NCBI GenBank assembly: GCA_003344405.1
Contig: NOWV01000237.1
Coordinates: forward strand, 1 to 64,000
DNA: 64,000 bases
Origin: Trichoplax sp. H2
Taxonomy: Eukaryota > Placozoa > Uniplacotomia > Trichoplacea
Reading direction: 5' to 3'
How positions within the stretch are numbered: the stretch's first letter is position 1; each line of letters begins with the position of its first letter. Positions 25,411 through 38,657 of this stretch are shown in pieces. The notes below the pieces were generated by a model. The model ran no database searches and was not told the origin of the DNA. It saw only the letters and a program-made list of their open reading frames with translations. Position numbers and translations under genes: made by a program.

Positions 25411-27207
25411 ATGGTCAAATTTAGGAATTAGCTATACTGCACCCTAGGATATGGTCACAGTAGCGTTCACTTGGCTAGTAGCTGATGCAACTGTGCTCCT
25501 GTTCTTTGAAACGCACTTATAAACATTCTACATTGGATTACACTGCACTGTGGTTCAAGGGACGAGCAACAACATCAAGGCAGAAGAAAAACGATAGAGC
25601 AAAACAATCGAGATTTCGCTTTTGCAATATGGTGAACGATCATTTTGCAGTCCTTCGATCGCTTTTGCTGTACTCCTCATCACGGATCAAGTGGACATAC
25701 GCCAGAGCAATATCATAGGCGTTCAACACCATATTAGAGTATATATCTGTAATAAATGCGTCTCACAATAACAATCTTAGTCAAATGGCATTGTCTAAAA
25801 GGCTTTTAATTATAAGGTTTTAGGAATAGTAGAGCAATAATTAATTACTACAAGAATCTGGTCTAAAATCGAAAGTATTCCGAGCTCAAAGCCGCTTTGA
25901 AGTCTCTTCTCCCTGGTGAGCTCATCTCTGCAGTTCTTATGTAGTGTACATTTAGTTAAATTCATTTATGATAACCTGATAACTCTACATCAGACATGAG
26001 TCATTATACAAAATACTTTACTCTAATAGTACATCATTATTTTCTACAATCTAAATCCTTCTACTTAAGGTGTCACTACTCTTCTATTAACGTCTAGCCC
26101 CTTTCTCCGAAGGGCATCTTAACCACTACAGTCTTTCTAGCTACATCAATCTTGTACCATCATTAGTCAACTGGCTGCTATTAGTTATTAACAGTTTCTG
26201 ATATAGTAGTTAGCAATCATCTAATATTAGCTTCACGGTAATATCTATTCAGAGTAACCTAACTATATCAAATATAGCTATCCGTAAAATCAAATATGGG
26301 TATATCACTACAATATCAATGAAAACAAGTGGAGTACATGGCATATAAGTAGAAAGCAACGAAACAACCTTTATCCTGATGTTTTCCGTCAGACTACTTT
26401 ATGTACTCTGGTATCAATGAAAACAATATAGGATTTGTTTCATCTGCGTCCAATTGCATGATGTGAATTTAAATAATTCATTTTCCAGAGGTGTTATAGC
26501 ATTGTACTGAGCGATCTGTTCGCAATCAAGACTTTAATGCAGTAAATGACTACTTGGGAATTCATTCCTGTGAAGAGTACAGTTCAAATGGACACTTGAC
26601 CAGTAAAATAAGTTAGTCTGGTCGTATTAGACAGGGAAGTGTTGTTGCCAATCTCATTCTCTCTCTTTGGTATTTACTAGTCCCCTATTGGATTACAGTA
26701 CTACAACAGTCACAGTGGCTAATTGCAAACAACAAGTGCTGGAAATGAACTACTAGATGCGATATATTGAGTAGTCCCTAAAGTAATAAAGTTATCCAGT
26801 AGTAGTCAAGATTGCACACTCCATATAGGAGAAATGCTTACGATGCAACTTGGTCTAACGCATTGACAGATTGTTTTCTCTTTAAAGTCATACAGTACCC
26901 TCATAATTGAGTATCGATATCATAGTGTACAACCAATAGAGTTCTTCAAAGGGATAGAGGATTCATTTCCGTCCAGAATCAATTGCAGGATAATGTATAA
27001 TCTGATTATGAATAATTACAAAATAATCAAGTCCTAATAATAAATTGATTGATCTAATTTAGTCAATAAAAGTAGATAGAGATGGAGACCTATCGCATAA
27101 ATTGTTGCCTACTACAGTATTGATTGGACACTCTTGTATCAATACCTCGATACGCCGCGAAACGTCATAAACTCGCTATGGAGCTTTTACGCATGCGTCG
27201 TCTCTAC

Positions 27208-27215
27208 GTAGCAAC
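27208..27215 (+). promoter_or_regulatory. possible X-box half-site before RAB28
   Basis: GTAGCAAC, 113 bp before the RAB28 ATG, matches one half (RGYAAC) of the RFX X-box. The left half (GTCTCT) fits poorly and the spacing is off. RAB28 carries X-box control in some animals, which is the only reason to list it. Confidence 0.25.
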
Positions 27216-27327
27216 GTCTTGACGTTCCTTCAGCTTTCAAGAGTTTAGATTTTAAACTGGCTCTGGATTTCCAGTTGGAACAATAGTTTCTATGCAACTG
27301 TAAAACACTTACACAATAAATGCAATA

Positions 27328-29218
27328 ATGTCTGATGAAGAAGGCGAAGTGATTAGGGATAAGCAAATTAAAGTAGTACTCTTAGGCGATGGTACTGCGG
27401 GAAAGGTAATGTACAAATTTGAATTCAATAATTAGTATAAAATAGAGGAGAAATGGATTGACGATAGCAATAGGATTCGTACGATGATGATCGATCTAAG
27501 CAACGTTATATCTAGAGGAAAGATATTTCTTGTCATGCTATGGAAAAGATTTTATTATAGTTTTGATAACATTGGGATAGGAAAGAATAATGCCAATTTC
27601 TTTTTTAATCATTTCCTTTAATTTATGCCCAATAGACATCGATCGCATCTAGATATGCTCAAGGTGGTTATAATAGAGAATACCGTCAAACTGTCGGGCT
27701 TGATTTTTTTCTAAGGAGGATAGTATTGCCCGGTACGCTAATTGAAGGATTGAATTGATCCTATGTTAACCAAACTATATTACAGAATGATTCAATCAAT
27801 CTATCGCTCGAATTTCCATAAAAATCTTGCTTTTATGCCAGTCTTTGATAAATCAGTTAAAAATTGTATTAACCGGCAGAATTTATATGTATATATACAA
27901 ATCATGATTAGGTGATGTTCATGTAGCAATGCAAGTTTGGGATATTGGTGGTCAAACATTAGGTGGCAAGATGGTTAATAAATATATTTACGGCGCTAAG
28001 GTGATGAACGTACTGAAATGAAAGATTTTTCACTTTTGAAAAACTACTCTATTGTATACATGGACATAGACTTTATATTTTACGAAGTGGTTAACTTTAT
28101 ACCTTACTAAAAATAATATATTTTGACTTTACAACAATTATAGGCTGTTCTCTTAATTTATGATATTACCAATCCTAATTCATTTGAAAATTTAGAGGAT
28201 TGGTATTCTCTTGTTCGGAATATGTTTAAATCAGAAAAAATTCCTCATATAGCAATAGTCGCCAATAAAAGTAGGTATTTACGACGAAGGATGCCTTATC
28301 GAATATTATAATGTAGCTAATACGCTGCATTTTAGAGCTGTTTAGATAAACATAGAGAATTATACATGTATACGCATAGAAACAAATCACATAGTATTTT
28401 TTTAAGGACTACCCTGCATTACTGGTTAAAAAAACAATATCTATTTATCTGCCACTAGAAGAATCACTAAGCAGAATAATGCGCTAATTGTGTATCATTT
28501 CCACACTATTAAAACTGTCAAACTTTATATCACAATTAGTAGCGTCTATAAATTATTGTCAAGGACTTTATTTATAATTATAATGACGTATTTGATAATG
28601 TGCAATTTAGTGGATTTAGAACATATGAGAGCAGTAAAGCAGGAAAAACATACTAAATTTGCTCAAGAACACGGATTTTCCAGGTTTGAATTGACTAACA
28701 GTAAAATTTTCAATCATTTATAAAGTTAAACATGAAATTTTTCAATACTTTAATTGATACTGTATTTTTGGTTTATTATTTATTTGATGGCATTACTTGT
28801 CTATTTGACCCTATTAGCCATTTCATTTCGGCAAAAACAGCTGATCAGGTAAGCTGCTAATAGCTATGAATCTTGATATAAAAGAGGAATTATTTTTACT
28901 TCCATTTGAATTAATTTAAATGTCTTATGATTAGGTTGAGACTTGTTTTCAGCGAGTCGCAGCTGAGGTTTTAGGGATAAAGTTATCAAAGCCGGAAATA
29001 GAAGAAACTTCGGTATGTTTGCCTAACTTCTTATCAAACACTGTAGTGAATATATTCTACCTTTAAGTTAGGCCTGCTATCTCCAATTTGGTTTCAATTT
29101 TATCTATCAATCTATGTAGCGAGTAGTAAAGGCCGAAATTGTCAAGTATGATGGTGAATCATTGGCTAATGCTATGCCACCAGTCAAACAACGAAGTATG
29201 GCTTGTACGATTCAGTGA
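27328..29218 (+). CDS. RAB28: Rab28 small GTPase
   Basis: Prenylated Rab-family GTPase linked to cilia: a BBSome/IFT cargo in worms and photoreceptor-essential in mammals. Exons: 27328-27405, 27636-27732, 27912-28000, 28144-28270, 28611-28683, 28818-28848, 28935-29012, 29120-29218. GT-AG introns with agreeing phases; 223 aa (human 221). G1 is GDGTAGKTS from residue 20; the effector segment carries [13 protein letters not shown]3 is WDIGGQ (68-73), with the Rab28-specific GGQT.GGKM after it instead of the usual GQE; G4 is NKMD (129-132) followed by LEHMR; G5 is ISAKT. The C-terminus CTIQ is a CaaX box, the single-cysteine prenylation signal that sets Rab28 apart from double-cysteine Rabs. AATAAA at 29257-29262 is a plausible poly(A) signal. 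The MSDEEGE start closely parallels vertebrate Rab28. Confidence 0.97.
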
Positions 29219-31289
29219 TAGAGAAATATATGGGAGTAAACTATGCAAAAAATAGAAATAAATCTTGCAGCCTCCAATCTGTAATCAAATATAGAATATG
29301 GAAGGTTATGTATAGAGAACTGGATTAAGATACCTAGTAGATACTGGAGACGTCAGCTATTTGACATGAAAAATGATACATTTTCATTTTGGAGTCTTAT
29401 GGCAAGGTAACACTAGTGTAAATAAGAAGAGCCAGTATTGATAATGTAAAGAACTGATCCATTACATAGGATTAATGCATAAAAATTTTGTAGTTATCCT
29501 CGTTATTAGTTCAGAATGATACCTAGAGTGGGTTGACAAGTATATTACTGCAGGCGGCACCATGTTAAGCGATTTATGACGTACATATGTACTAGTACAT
29601 GCACATCATTTCTTGCTTGAAATGATACTTGTATGTAATACGTATTATTTTATCCGAATTACTTTTCTCAAATATTGAGAGCTAATTAGAACCAATGTGA
29701 CTATCTTCTACGGAGAATGATATAATTATATAGTAGTACAAATGCCTTATAATAAATATAAAAATTGTTAGTGTGCATTGATGATATAAAGATAACATTT
29801 AGAATCAAGTAGCGAATAATAATAATTAATAATTTCGAATATGCTCATGTTTTCAATTAACGTTAATAAAAATGTTCTCATCAAATTGTTACGCTTAACA
29901 TGCTATTATTGAAAGATATTTTAATTTTATATCCAAAGTATGGACTAGTAGAAACTTGGAATACATCTTTATTAGCATGCGATTATAGAACCTGATTTGA
30001 TTTCATTCTCTAATCTTTGCTAACCCTAAATAGTTACGTTTTATATTTTGGTAGATTGAGAAAGCTCTAGTTCATTTAATTCAATACTTCTGAAAGCAAG
30101 ACTGCTAAGCTGATCAGGTTGCGTTATTAACTTAGCGTAGTAAAGTAAGGGTGTAATAACTGCTTCTAGTAAGTGAGAGCATCGCTATCGAGGGGTACAA
30201 CCATCTGATAAGGCTTATATTGCCACTGTAGGTGAAGTTTATTTTTATGAATAATATTTTATCGCTTGTTTTAGGTACATTGCTCTTATCCGTGCTAGTA
30301 GATTATGGTGCCATTAGAATTTTGAATATTTCAACTTTATGATATATAATCTCTTGATTTGAATGTTATTATTTGCATTGTACAATAACATTAGCTTGAT
30401 CTGCGTAAGTAATATTGCTACTTAATAATGGCCTCTCTGTAGAAATGCGATAGCATTCATTAACATAATCGCTAAGGCTATTGAGTTTGCAATTCAACCT
30501 ACGCCTTTATTGGCCAAATGCCTAGTGGTAATTATTTTTTTTTATTAGGACGGTTAATCCTCTCACCGATGCTAAGGCAAGACGGGTCATTTTTTTTATG
30601 GATTTTAAGAATGCCTTTTAATGAGCTTGTACTGGAATTTTTAAGTTGTATTGGTAATATAATCGCTACTAGTATTACCGTAGTAGATGGAGCACTAAGG
30701 GATAATGTTTAGAATTCTTTTTTGATAGAGTAGTGTGGAAATTGAATTCTTTAGTAGTTATTCACTGCGAATACGGTATAACATTATATGCAGTTGTAAT
30801 AACGCTATGCTTTAGATACGATAGATCAGTTTCAATATATCGTCGTCTTACATACGATATTTTACACGTCCATTAACAGATTGCAATACCGAAATTTTAC
30901 GTTATTTTACTCCGTTTCCATCAACTTTTCAATAGGGTGATGAGCAAGTTTGGACTGATCTTACTCAAGATTTTTATTGGATGATAGCACTGTATAAAGC
31001 TATAATTTAATTGAATATATATATATATATACGCGTCTATATTAATTATAAGACATTCATATACTGTATATTGAGGCCAATCCTACAAATGTCAAACTGT
31101 CTGGTATTGACCTCAACATATATATTGTAGTAGGGTAATGAAGATGCTAATTTACTATTATAACACACACCGGTGATACTGTTAAGTTGCAAGTCGTTGC
31201 AATGACACTCTTGGAATTGCTTTATCCGCAGAATCAATCAATCAATCCAGTCACTATTTACAGATAAAATCGTATGTAGTACTCAACAT
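29219..31289. other. intergenic interval, nothing recognised
   Basis: AT-rich DNA downstream of RAB28. It contains an (AT)n run at about 31015-31031 and a hydrophobic 64-codon frame at 30518-30712 (+) that has an ATG but no splice partners or family resemblance. I see no RNA gene or further exons. Confidence 0.45.
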
Positions 31290-31960
31290 CTACAGAATGA
31301 TGGAAGGGACTTTGGAGGACAACTGTAGCCTTTAAGTCCAAATGATGATAGAATACTGTGTACTGTAGTTGAGGGATTACGGACATGTTTGAACGGGCCT
31401 ACAATCCAATCCGAGATTGATGATGGAGCACTGAACAAGCATTATAATTATCAGGGACTTTCCTCTTATAAGCCTCTATGATGATGATGATGATGCAAGA
31501 GAGGACATTTTTAGAGACAACAGCGGCCTTCAAGTTCCTATGGTCATAAGAGTAGTTGTGGAAATTAGACTGGTCTACAGTACAGTCAAATCGTGTTCTG
31601 CACTGTCATCAAGTCGAAGATAGATCCTGCAGCACTGAACAACCGTCATCATGATGAAGGGACTTTTACAGATAGAATTGAATTGGTCTACAGTACAATT
31701 AAATCGTTTCCTTCACTGTCAAGTCCAAGACAAATCATTGGATTTCTGTAGCAAACGTCAAGATGAAGGGAAACGGCCATATAATAGTTGTATTCCTTGA
31801 ACTGGTCTACAGTACCATGGACTACTCAATGACATAGGTCATGGTTATCTAGTAGTCCATGACAGTACAATCCATTGGTGTTGTTCATCGTCATCTACTT
31901 AGGGGTTGTCATCATGATGGAAGTTCAATTGGCCATACAGTAGTAAAGTAATTTATGCAA
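31290..31960 (+). repeat. degenerate repeats rich in CATGATGA and GGTCTACAGTA
   Basis: Phrases such as GGTCTACAGTAC, TCATGATGAAGGGAC and AAGTCCAA.. recur every ~100-150 bp with much divergence. They grade into the better-preserved tandem array that follows. Probably an eroded part of the same repetitive block. Confidence 0.5.
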
Positions 31961-32770
31961 AATGATCAGGCCTATTGGCCATGGCTACAAACATCCTAAT
32001 GTAAGGCAGTTTGTTTCAAGCCTTCTCCAGTCCAAATGGTCATAGAGTAGTACGGTAGAGTAGTTTGTGTGCATCATCATGATTGGCTATTAACCATGGC
32101 TACAAACATCCTAATGTAAGGCAGTTTGCTTCAAGCCCTTCTCCAGTCCAAATGGTCATAGAGTAGTACAGTAGAGTAGTTTGTGTTCATCATCATGATT
32201 GGCCATTACATGTCTAATGTATCAGTAGGACAGCTTAAACGAAGTGTATAATAAAATTTAAGCAAAATGATCAGGCCTATTGGCCATGGCTACAAACATC
32301 CTAACGTAAGGCAGTTTGTTTCAAGCCTTCTCCAGTCCAAATGGTCATAGAGTAGTACGGTAGAGTAGTTTGTGTGCATCATCATGATTGGCCATTAGCC
32401 ATGGCTACAAACATCCTAATGTAAGGCAGTTTGTTTCAAGCCCTTCTCCAGTCCAAATGGTCATAGAGTAGTACAGTAGAGTAGTTTGTGTTCATCATCA
32501 TGATTGGCCATTACATGTCTAATGTATCAGTAGGACAGCTTAAACGAAGAGTATAAAAAAATTTAAGCAAAATGATCAGGCCTATTGGCCATGGCTACAA
32601 ACATCCTAATGTAAGGCAGTTTGTTTCAAGCCTTCTTTCTCCAGTCCAAATGGTTATAGGGTAGTACAGTAGAGTTAGTTTGTGTGCATTATCATGATTG
32701 GCCATGGCTACAAACATCCTAATGTAAGGCAGTTTGCAAGCCTTTCTCCTATGCAAATGGTCCCAGGTAG
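31961..32770 (+). repeat. higher-order tandem array, ~305-bp dimeric unit
   Basis: The phrase ATGGCTACAAACATCCTAAT followed by GTAAGGCAGTTTG occurs six times, at about 31981, 32096, 32286, 32401, 32591 and 32704. Alternate copies are ~305 bp apart and neighbouring copies ~115-120 bp apart, so the unit is a dimer. Each half continues with CTTCTCCAGTCCAAATGGTC, ATAGAGTAGTACAGTAGAGTAG and a CATCATCATGATTGGCCAT tail. The array ends ~600 bp before the TERF start codon. It is non-coding. Confidence 0.9.
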
Positions 32771-32787
32771 AGTCCCAGGCTTAGGAT

Positions 32788-32811
32788 GTTGTTGTTGTTG
32801 TTGTTGTTGAT
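32788..32811 (+). repeat. (GTT)n microsatellite
   Basis: Seven to eight tandem GTT units directly after the dimeric array. Simple-sequence repeat in non-coding DNA. Confidence 0.9.
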
Positions 32812-33386
32812 TGTGGTGGCGGGCGATTTTAATTTCCCGTTTGACTGACCTGCATTGTACTGTAGGTGTACAGTAAGTACTGTACTGGAAGTCTTTTCGT
32901 ACTGCTCAACTGCAGCCTGGTCTCCTGTAGACGGTCATGGTACAAGGCTATAGTATAGACTACACTATGATCAGTTGAGTCCGGAATAGTACACAGTACT
33001 ATAGAACAAGAGGCATTTTTCCGCCCAAATTAGCCTGCTACTACAGTATATCGAGTACAGTAAAAAGTGACGGAGGCTACAGTAAAGTACTGTAGTCAGT
33101 TGGTGGCACTTGGTACTGACTAGCCTTGGTAGGAGTGATGCTGGATCACTCATACATAGACTATACAAACACCTATAATGGATGTCTTTCAACTGAAAGT
33201 CAACTAGGCAGTTAAGAGGTGCAGGTTCGGGCACGATTGGGACCGGATGGGTCTTACTATTATTTCTGTACTGGACCTAGCTGGAGTGGCAGTTATTTCT
33301 TGCATACAAACAGCCTAGTCAAAAAAGGGTAAAATTAATCCACATTTCATTGGTGCTCAACTGCATTCTAGCAATGATCCAAAAGG

Positions 33387-36300
33387 ATGGATGATCAAAC
33401 TATGGAAAAAGTAGAATTTGGCATATTAGAATGGGCATGCAGGTGTATCTGTCATCGCTTTATTACTAGTTTTGAATCGGATGTGCGTTGGAATGATGTC
33501 ATTGTGGGTAAGTGCACAGATCGATCGACTCATCGTTGATCAAAACATGCAAAACTTGTTTTGATCCATGGCTAGGTATGGATCGAGTAGAAAGAATTCT
33601 TGTCTGCCTTGATCGATGTCTTCTAGCGGTAGATATCGTTTACTTTTTCATCACTTGCTATATCATGATACAGTACAAGAGTCTTTTCCAGCCCTTGATG
33701 GATAGGATAGCTGTAGAATATTTCAGTTTTTATCAGTTATTGCTGTCTATCATTTCCAGACTAGTATAGATATACGCATATTTCAGTTTTCGTCAATGCT
33801 AGCTAGATATTATCAAATATCTTCCCAACAACTCTCAATGTATTGACGCAATAGAATGGAGAGAAAGAATTCTATCCAGCCTACAAGATGAAGGTTTCTC
33901 AAAAGATTGAAGATATAGTAGTATTCAGTTTTGGTCAATTTCTAGGTGTTATACTACAGAAAGAATCACTCCTAGCCTTGAAAGATAGGATAGCTTAAAA
34001 GGATCAATGTACATTCCTTTTCATCAATTTGCACGCGTCTATCTCACAAGCTTTGTGCTTAGACGTACATTATAGTATTTTCGCATAGAAGGATTAATGA
34101 CTTACAGTATTCTATAAGTTACGTTGTACAGCAATCGGGTTGGAAATGCCGTATCTACAGTATGCAATTTGTTAAATATGCATTCATAACACGCTTCTGC
34201 ATAGTTAATCCCCTTGCGATATCGACGTTAGCTGTCATGGCGAACCTCGATTCCTAAAATGCAAATCCAGCCATACTCTACTACTACTTCCTAAATAGTC
34301 CATGATTGCACCACGCCTAGGTACATGATGACGATACCTACTTTAGCTGTCAAAGCCAACCTCAATTCCTTAAATGTAAATTCAGCCTGCTCTTCTACTA
34401 CTTGAAAATAATCCATGATTGAGCCATGATAACAGCAAGTGAAGAACGAACAAAACACTCTTTCATAACCCAGTGTAGAACACGTTCAAGTAACACCTAT
34501 TTTATCCTCAGTTAGTTTTTGTCTTGGAGAGACAAAAACGCATGCTGTACAAGTTGGACAGTTTACAGTAGCAAATTAATTTACTATATTCAGGTTTTAC
34601 GACTTCTAGTACGAGGGTTGACGCCATGGTGATATTCAATGTCTTGTATTCTATTCTATTACAGCATTATTACCAGCGATGGACACTACCAAAGCCAGTA
34701 GCGAATTAAACTTACGATTAAAACTGGCAGCAATGATTATTCGATTGCTAGAAATTGGACAAGCAGACACTAATACTGTCGATACAAGCAAAGTCGACGT
34801 CGACACTCTGCATCCGTTGGAAGAGTTAATGCGAATATTTAATGAAATTGCCTCATCTTTTCCATTTTCCAAATGCCAGCTAGAGGAAATGCGAGAAGCT
34901 TTCAAAGTTCAGGTAATACCATTTGCCAATAATGATCGTGCATTTGTTGTAATCAGTAACACTTATACCTAGTGCAATCGATGCGCAGTTGTTGACTAAC
35001 TGATGTAGGTGTAGATGTATGGCAAATCATGATGTACTGTAGTAGTGTCTTCAAACTCGACATACTGACACTGTAGCGTTAAAACATATATGGATAAAAG
35101 ATCAGGACTGATTATGCAAATGTCACTGTGGCGATAGCTTTGCATTTCTATCATACTTGTAAATAACCTTGCATCATACAATGGATACTACAATAAAAAG
35201 CTTAGGTAGTTATTTCTCGTCGTAACCAGCTACAAATAAATAATTCTTACAATCTTGTATCAAATTTTACAGCTATTTGGCGAATTATAGAGTGGATACT
35301 ACAGTATATTCTATCACTTTAACGCAAGTTTATGAAAGTATAATATTGTCGCTACTTCAATAGAATTAGTAATGTCTCATTTTGCTTAGCTTTTGCCATG
35401 ATAGGTGATTTATATTTCTGGTATGTTAATGAATGACTGATCTGATTCTACTTGCAATGTTGCGATTTTTCACAAGTTTAAAGCAATTCCTTTTATTCGT
35501 TGTTATAATCTCTACTTTAGTTACAATTATTGTAATCTTATTCATGTCGTAACAAATTTTGCGTACGCTTTATGTAATGGAATATCAATTCAATCGCTTT
35601 TAGGCTTTTCTCTGTTGTTGTCGTAGTGGCGACTATCCAAGAGCCAACGCTGTATTAGAAAGACAATTTGGCACCGGAAGACATAAACAAAAGGTAAACT
35701 AGTATTGAGCTCATGACCTGTACGTATGTTGTCGATATTGCTTTTAATTTTTTACTATTTCAACTTATTGCAGCTAGTGGTCATTACCTTTAGTCTTATT
35801 CTTCATATATTATGTAATATCATTAATAGATTAGATTAAATTGCATGAAAAAAGTCAATCAATAAATGAAATGTACTAAGTTTTAATCACATTTGATTAC
35901 GGTTTATTACAATTATTCGATAGAAACGTCGTGAATTACACCAGCTATTGACTCAATTACAGTACGGTGAAGCTATGTCAGACTCTGAAAGTTACACCGA
36001 CTTTCTTAGAAACCTGGGTAAATTTTTAGAAGATCCTATCAAGAAATTCAGTATGACCCCGCTGCACCTGTTTATAACTGAGGTAACGCAGTTACTATTA
36101 ATCTTTATGATATCATAGTCTTACTAGATTAAATAGAACAATTATTATTTAAGTGAATGATATCACGCTAGATCATCTCTTCCTAATAACTACAACTCAA
36201 TTATTCCTCCAAGCCATTTACTTCCATGAATATAAGTGTATCTAAATGTCAGTAGTGAATGAGTTATACTTCGCATAAATGTTATACCTATATCTCCTAC

Positions 36301-38657
36301 ACTCATAAATAGCGACCTTTTAGTTGAATTTGAATTAGTTCCTTTTCTTACGACTTATAATCTAGTAATTACAACTCCAGTTCGTCTTCGTATGGACTAG
36401 TACTCACATTAGCATATGCTGGAATTTATACAGTACGATAATAACAATAGTAAAAATGTTATGTGAACTGCTGTACGTACTTACCGACGTGGCGTAAGGT
36501 AACGTCAGAGTATGATGGGAGATGCAGTAGCATTTACTATGCTAATTCACTATTTTATTTCCGAATGCATAGAATGATCCTAGCGTGCCTGAAAAGGATG
36601 CTTTATCTAATGATGACAACCAGCCTCGCAGGTGAGGGTACAATGTACATACATTAACAGTCTTCTGTAGTAGTACTTCTAGAGCTAATCTAACCTTTTA
36701 GTAACATTTAAACTATTGACTGTGGAGCTCTTTTACACGTACTTAAATCTTTGCAATCCCGTTTATATATATATTACTACATGCAATAAAATAACTGTTT
36801 ACATCTTACCTCAGTGATGACGTTCAAGAGTCTGCTGATAAGGACATACATACTGATGAACCTCCAATCGGTAATCCTAAATACCAGCAATTGAGTTATT
36901 GAATATATTAAACGATGTTATGGAAATCCTACATTATGTAACTCCTATTATAAAGTATGCTCTACGGCATTATCGGCATTCTCTTTATTTGAGATGTATA
37001 AATGTTTACTTGCATTATTGTGCCCAAGTGTATTTGAAACGTTGAATTTGAATAAGCTCACTGGAGAGAATTTATCATTATTATCTCATATGATGTAATT
37101 ATACGCTTAGTTCCTGTCAAAAAACGAAGGAAAGCCACTCCTCGAAAAATTGTTACGATTGAGCCAATGTTAAACGAAAAGCCGCAAACGAGATTACAAA
37201 CAAGCAGCAATAGTGTATGTTATCTCTCTGCATTAATGTAGCTCTTAGTGGAAAAATTTAGTTCCAAGTTTCTTCTCGTAACTTCATAGAGTGCTATTAT
37301 TCTGGTAAGAATTTAGTTTGTAAGTGGTTTACTTGTTAAATTTAAATTATATAGCCTGCTTCCGCAAAAGTGAATGAAAGTGACCAGTTTTCCAGCCCCT
37401 CCGAAAGTAAGGAAAAGAAATCAAGAACTGCTAAACAAAAAGCTGTTCGCAAAATCGATCTGCAACTGTAAGTTGTTTACACTTGCTTTATGTACAGTAT
37501 GTGGTATATGAATGAAGTTTCTTTCACCTAATTTACTATCAAGAAACTCATTCGTTAAATATAATATCCTTATTGTATATTAAATTGTTCATAGTTTAGT
37601 ATCTCTGGAAGAGTTTCACATTTCTCCTTTCTCTTTTAAATCCAATTTTGTCGCTATATTTTTTTTAAAGAATTTATCAAATTGTTATTTTTAATACTGT
37701 TATTTTTACGTTGTATCAGCGAAACTACTGTATTCATTGGAAGGCGGAGATTGATATAATGTATTCTTACTTTTAGAGTACATATACCTTTATTCGTATA
37801 ATAGATATAAATATATATATTTGGAATGTGTTGTCGAGAATCTTATGACGATCACATATAGACTTATATGAGCAAAGGACATTTCGTTGCATTGCATTAT
37901 AATATCACGTACGATCATTGATATTGACTTCTAAGACTATTATTATTATTTTATTGAATATACAAGACAACGTTCGACGCAAGAAGAGGAGAATCAAGAA
38001 ATAGAAAATCAGAGTCCTTCAAAGCATTCAAGTCGTACGATCCATAGCTTAAAAAAGCCATTAGTTTCTTCTTCTCCCTCAACTATTTATGATTCAACTC
38101 CAAAAAGAGTGAAACCCGCATCAGATAATCCGGATAAGGATTTAACTCCCAAAAAAGCAAAATCCGCGGTACGAGTATCAGTTAATCCAGATAATGATTC
38201 AAGTCCGAAAAGAACGAAGTCTGCGGTGCGAACATCAAATAATCCCAATAATAATTCTACTACGAAAAAAGCGAAACCTATCATATCAACATCAGATGAT
38301 ACAGCTGATTCAGATACTAGTTCTACAAATCAGGAATTGACGAGGAAATTTCGTCGTCGCCACGGTCGTCAGTTATCTTGGCATAGTGATAGCATCGCTG
38401 GTGAATCGAGTGATGAAAACATATTTACTCGAATAAATAGAAATAGGGCTGCTATTACATCACCTCAGCCTAAAACGTTTCAAAAGAAGCGTATGAAACG
38501 GCCATGGAGTCAAAAAGAGGAAGATAATTTATCAGAAGGAGTGCAGTTATATGGCGTTGGTAATTGGGCTATGATTTTATCTGAATTTAATTTCGTAGCA
38601 AGAACGAACGTAGACTTGAAAGATAAGTGGCGAAACATGAATAAAAAAAAGGACTAA
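33387..38657 (+). CDS. TERF: telomeric repeat-binding factor, TRF1/TRF2 type
   Basis: Shelterin-type protein expected to homodimerise through a TRFH domain and bind TTAGGG DNA with a C-terminal Myb domain. Exons: 33387-33507, 34665-34912, 35604-35693, 35924-36082, 36573-36631, 36815-36870, 37111-37214, 37355-37467, 37967-38657. Phases agree; 546 aa (human TRF2 542, TRF1 439). TRFH spans about residues 6-205 (EFGILEWACRCI..., then helices over exons 2-4). A charged Ser/Lys-rich linker follows, with repeated [ST]PK[KR] motifs near 38097-38304. The last ~53 residues are a single Myb repeat (W-x19-W spacing, GVGNWAMIL) ending in the telobox VDLKDKWRNM. TRF1 and TRF2 diverged in vertebrates, so this is the pre-duplication type. 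Exons 5 and 6 (short, acidic) are the least certain. AATAAA lies at 38828-38833. Intron 1 is 1157 bp. Confidence 0.93.

Larger units (their letters stand above)
24969..27327. other. divergent intergenic interval PGM3 / RAB28
   Basis: Shared upstream region of PGM3 (-) and RAB28 (+). It contains two diverged ~70-bp direct copies at about 25112-25180 and 25228-25297 (both run GTATGGTA.TG..CCAT.TAGGAGTA) and the palindrome at 25374-25410. The 150 bp before RAB28 is relatively GC-rich (CGCATGCGTCGTC) and is probably its core promoter. No exons are supported. Confidence 0.5.

Noticed and set aside
30518-30712. Hydrophobic 64-codon frame with an ATG
   Set aside because: No splice context, homology or poly(A) support; likely random.
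34651-34905. Open frame antisense to TERF exon 2
   Set aside because: Shadow of the real exon, which matches the TRFH domain on the plus strand.
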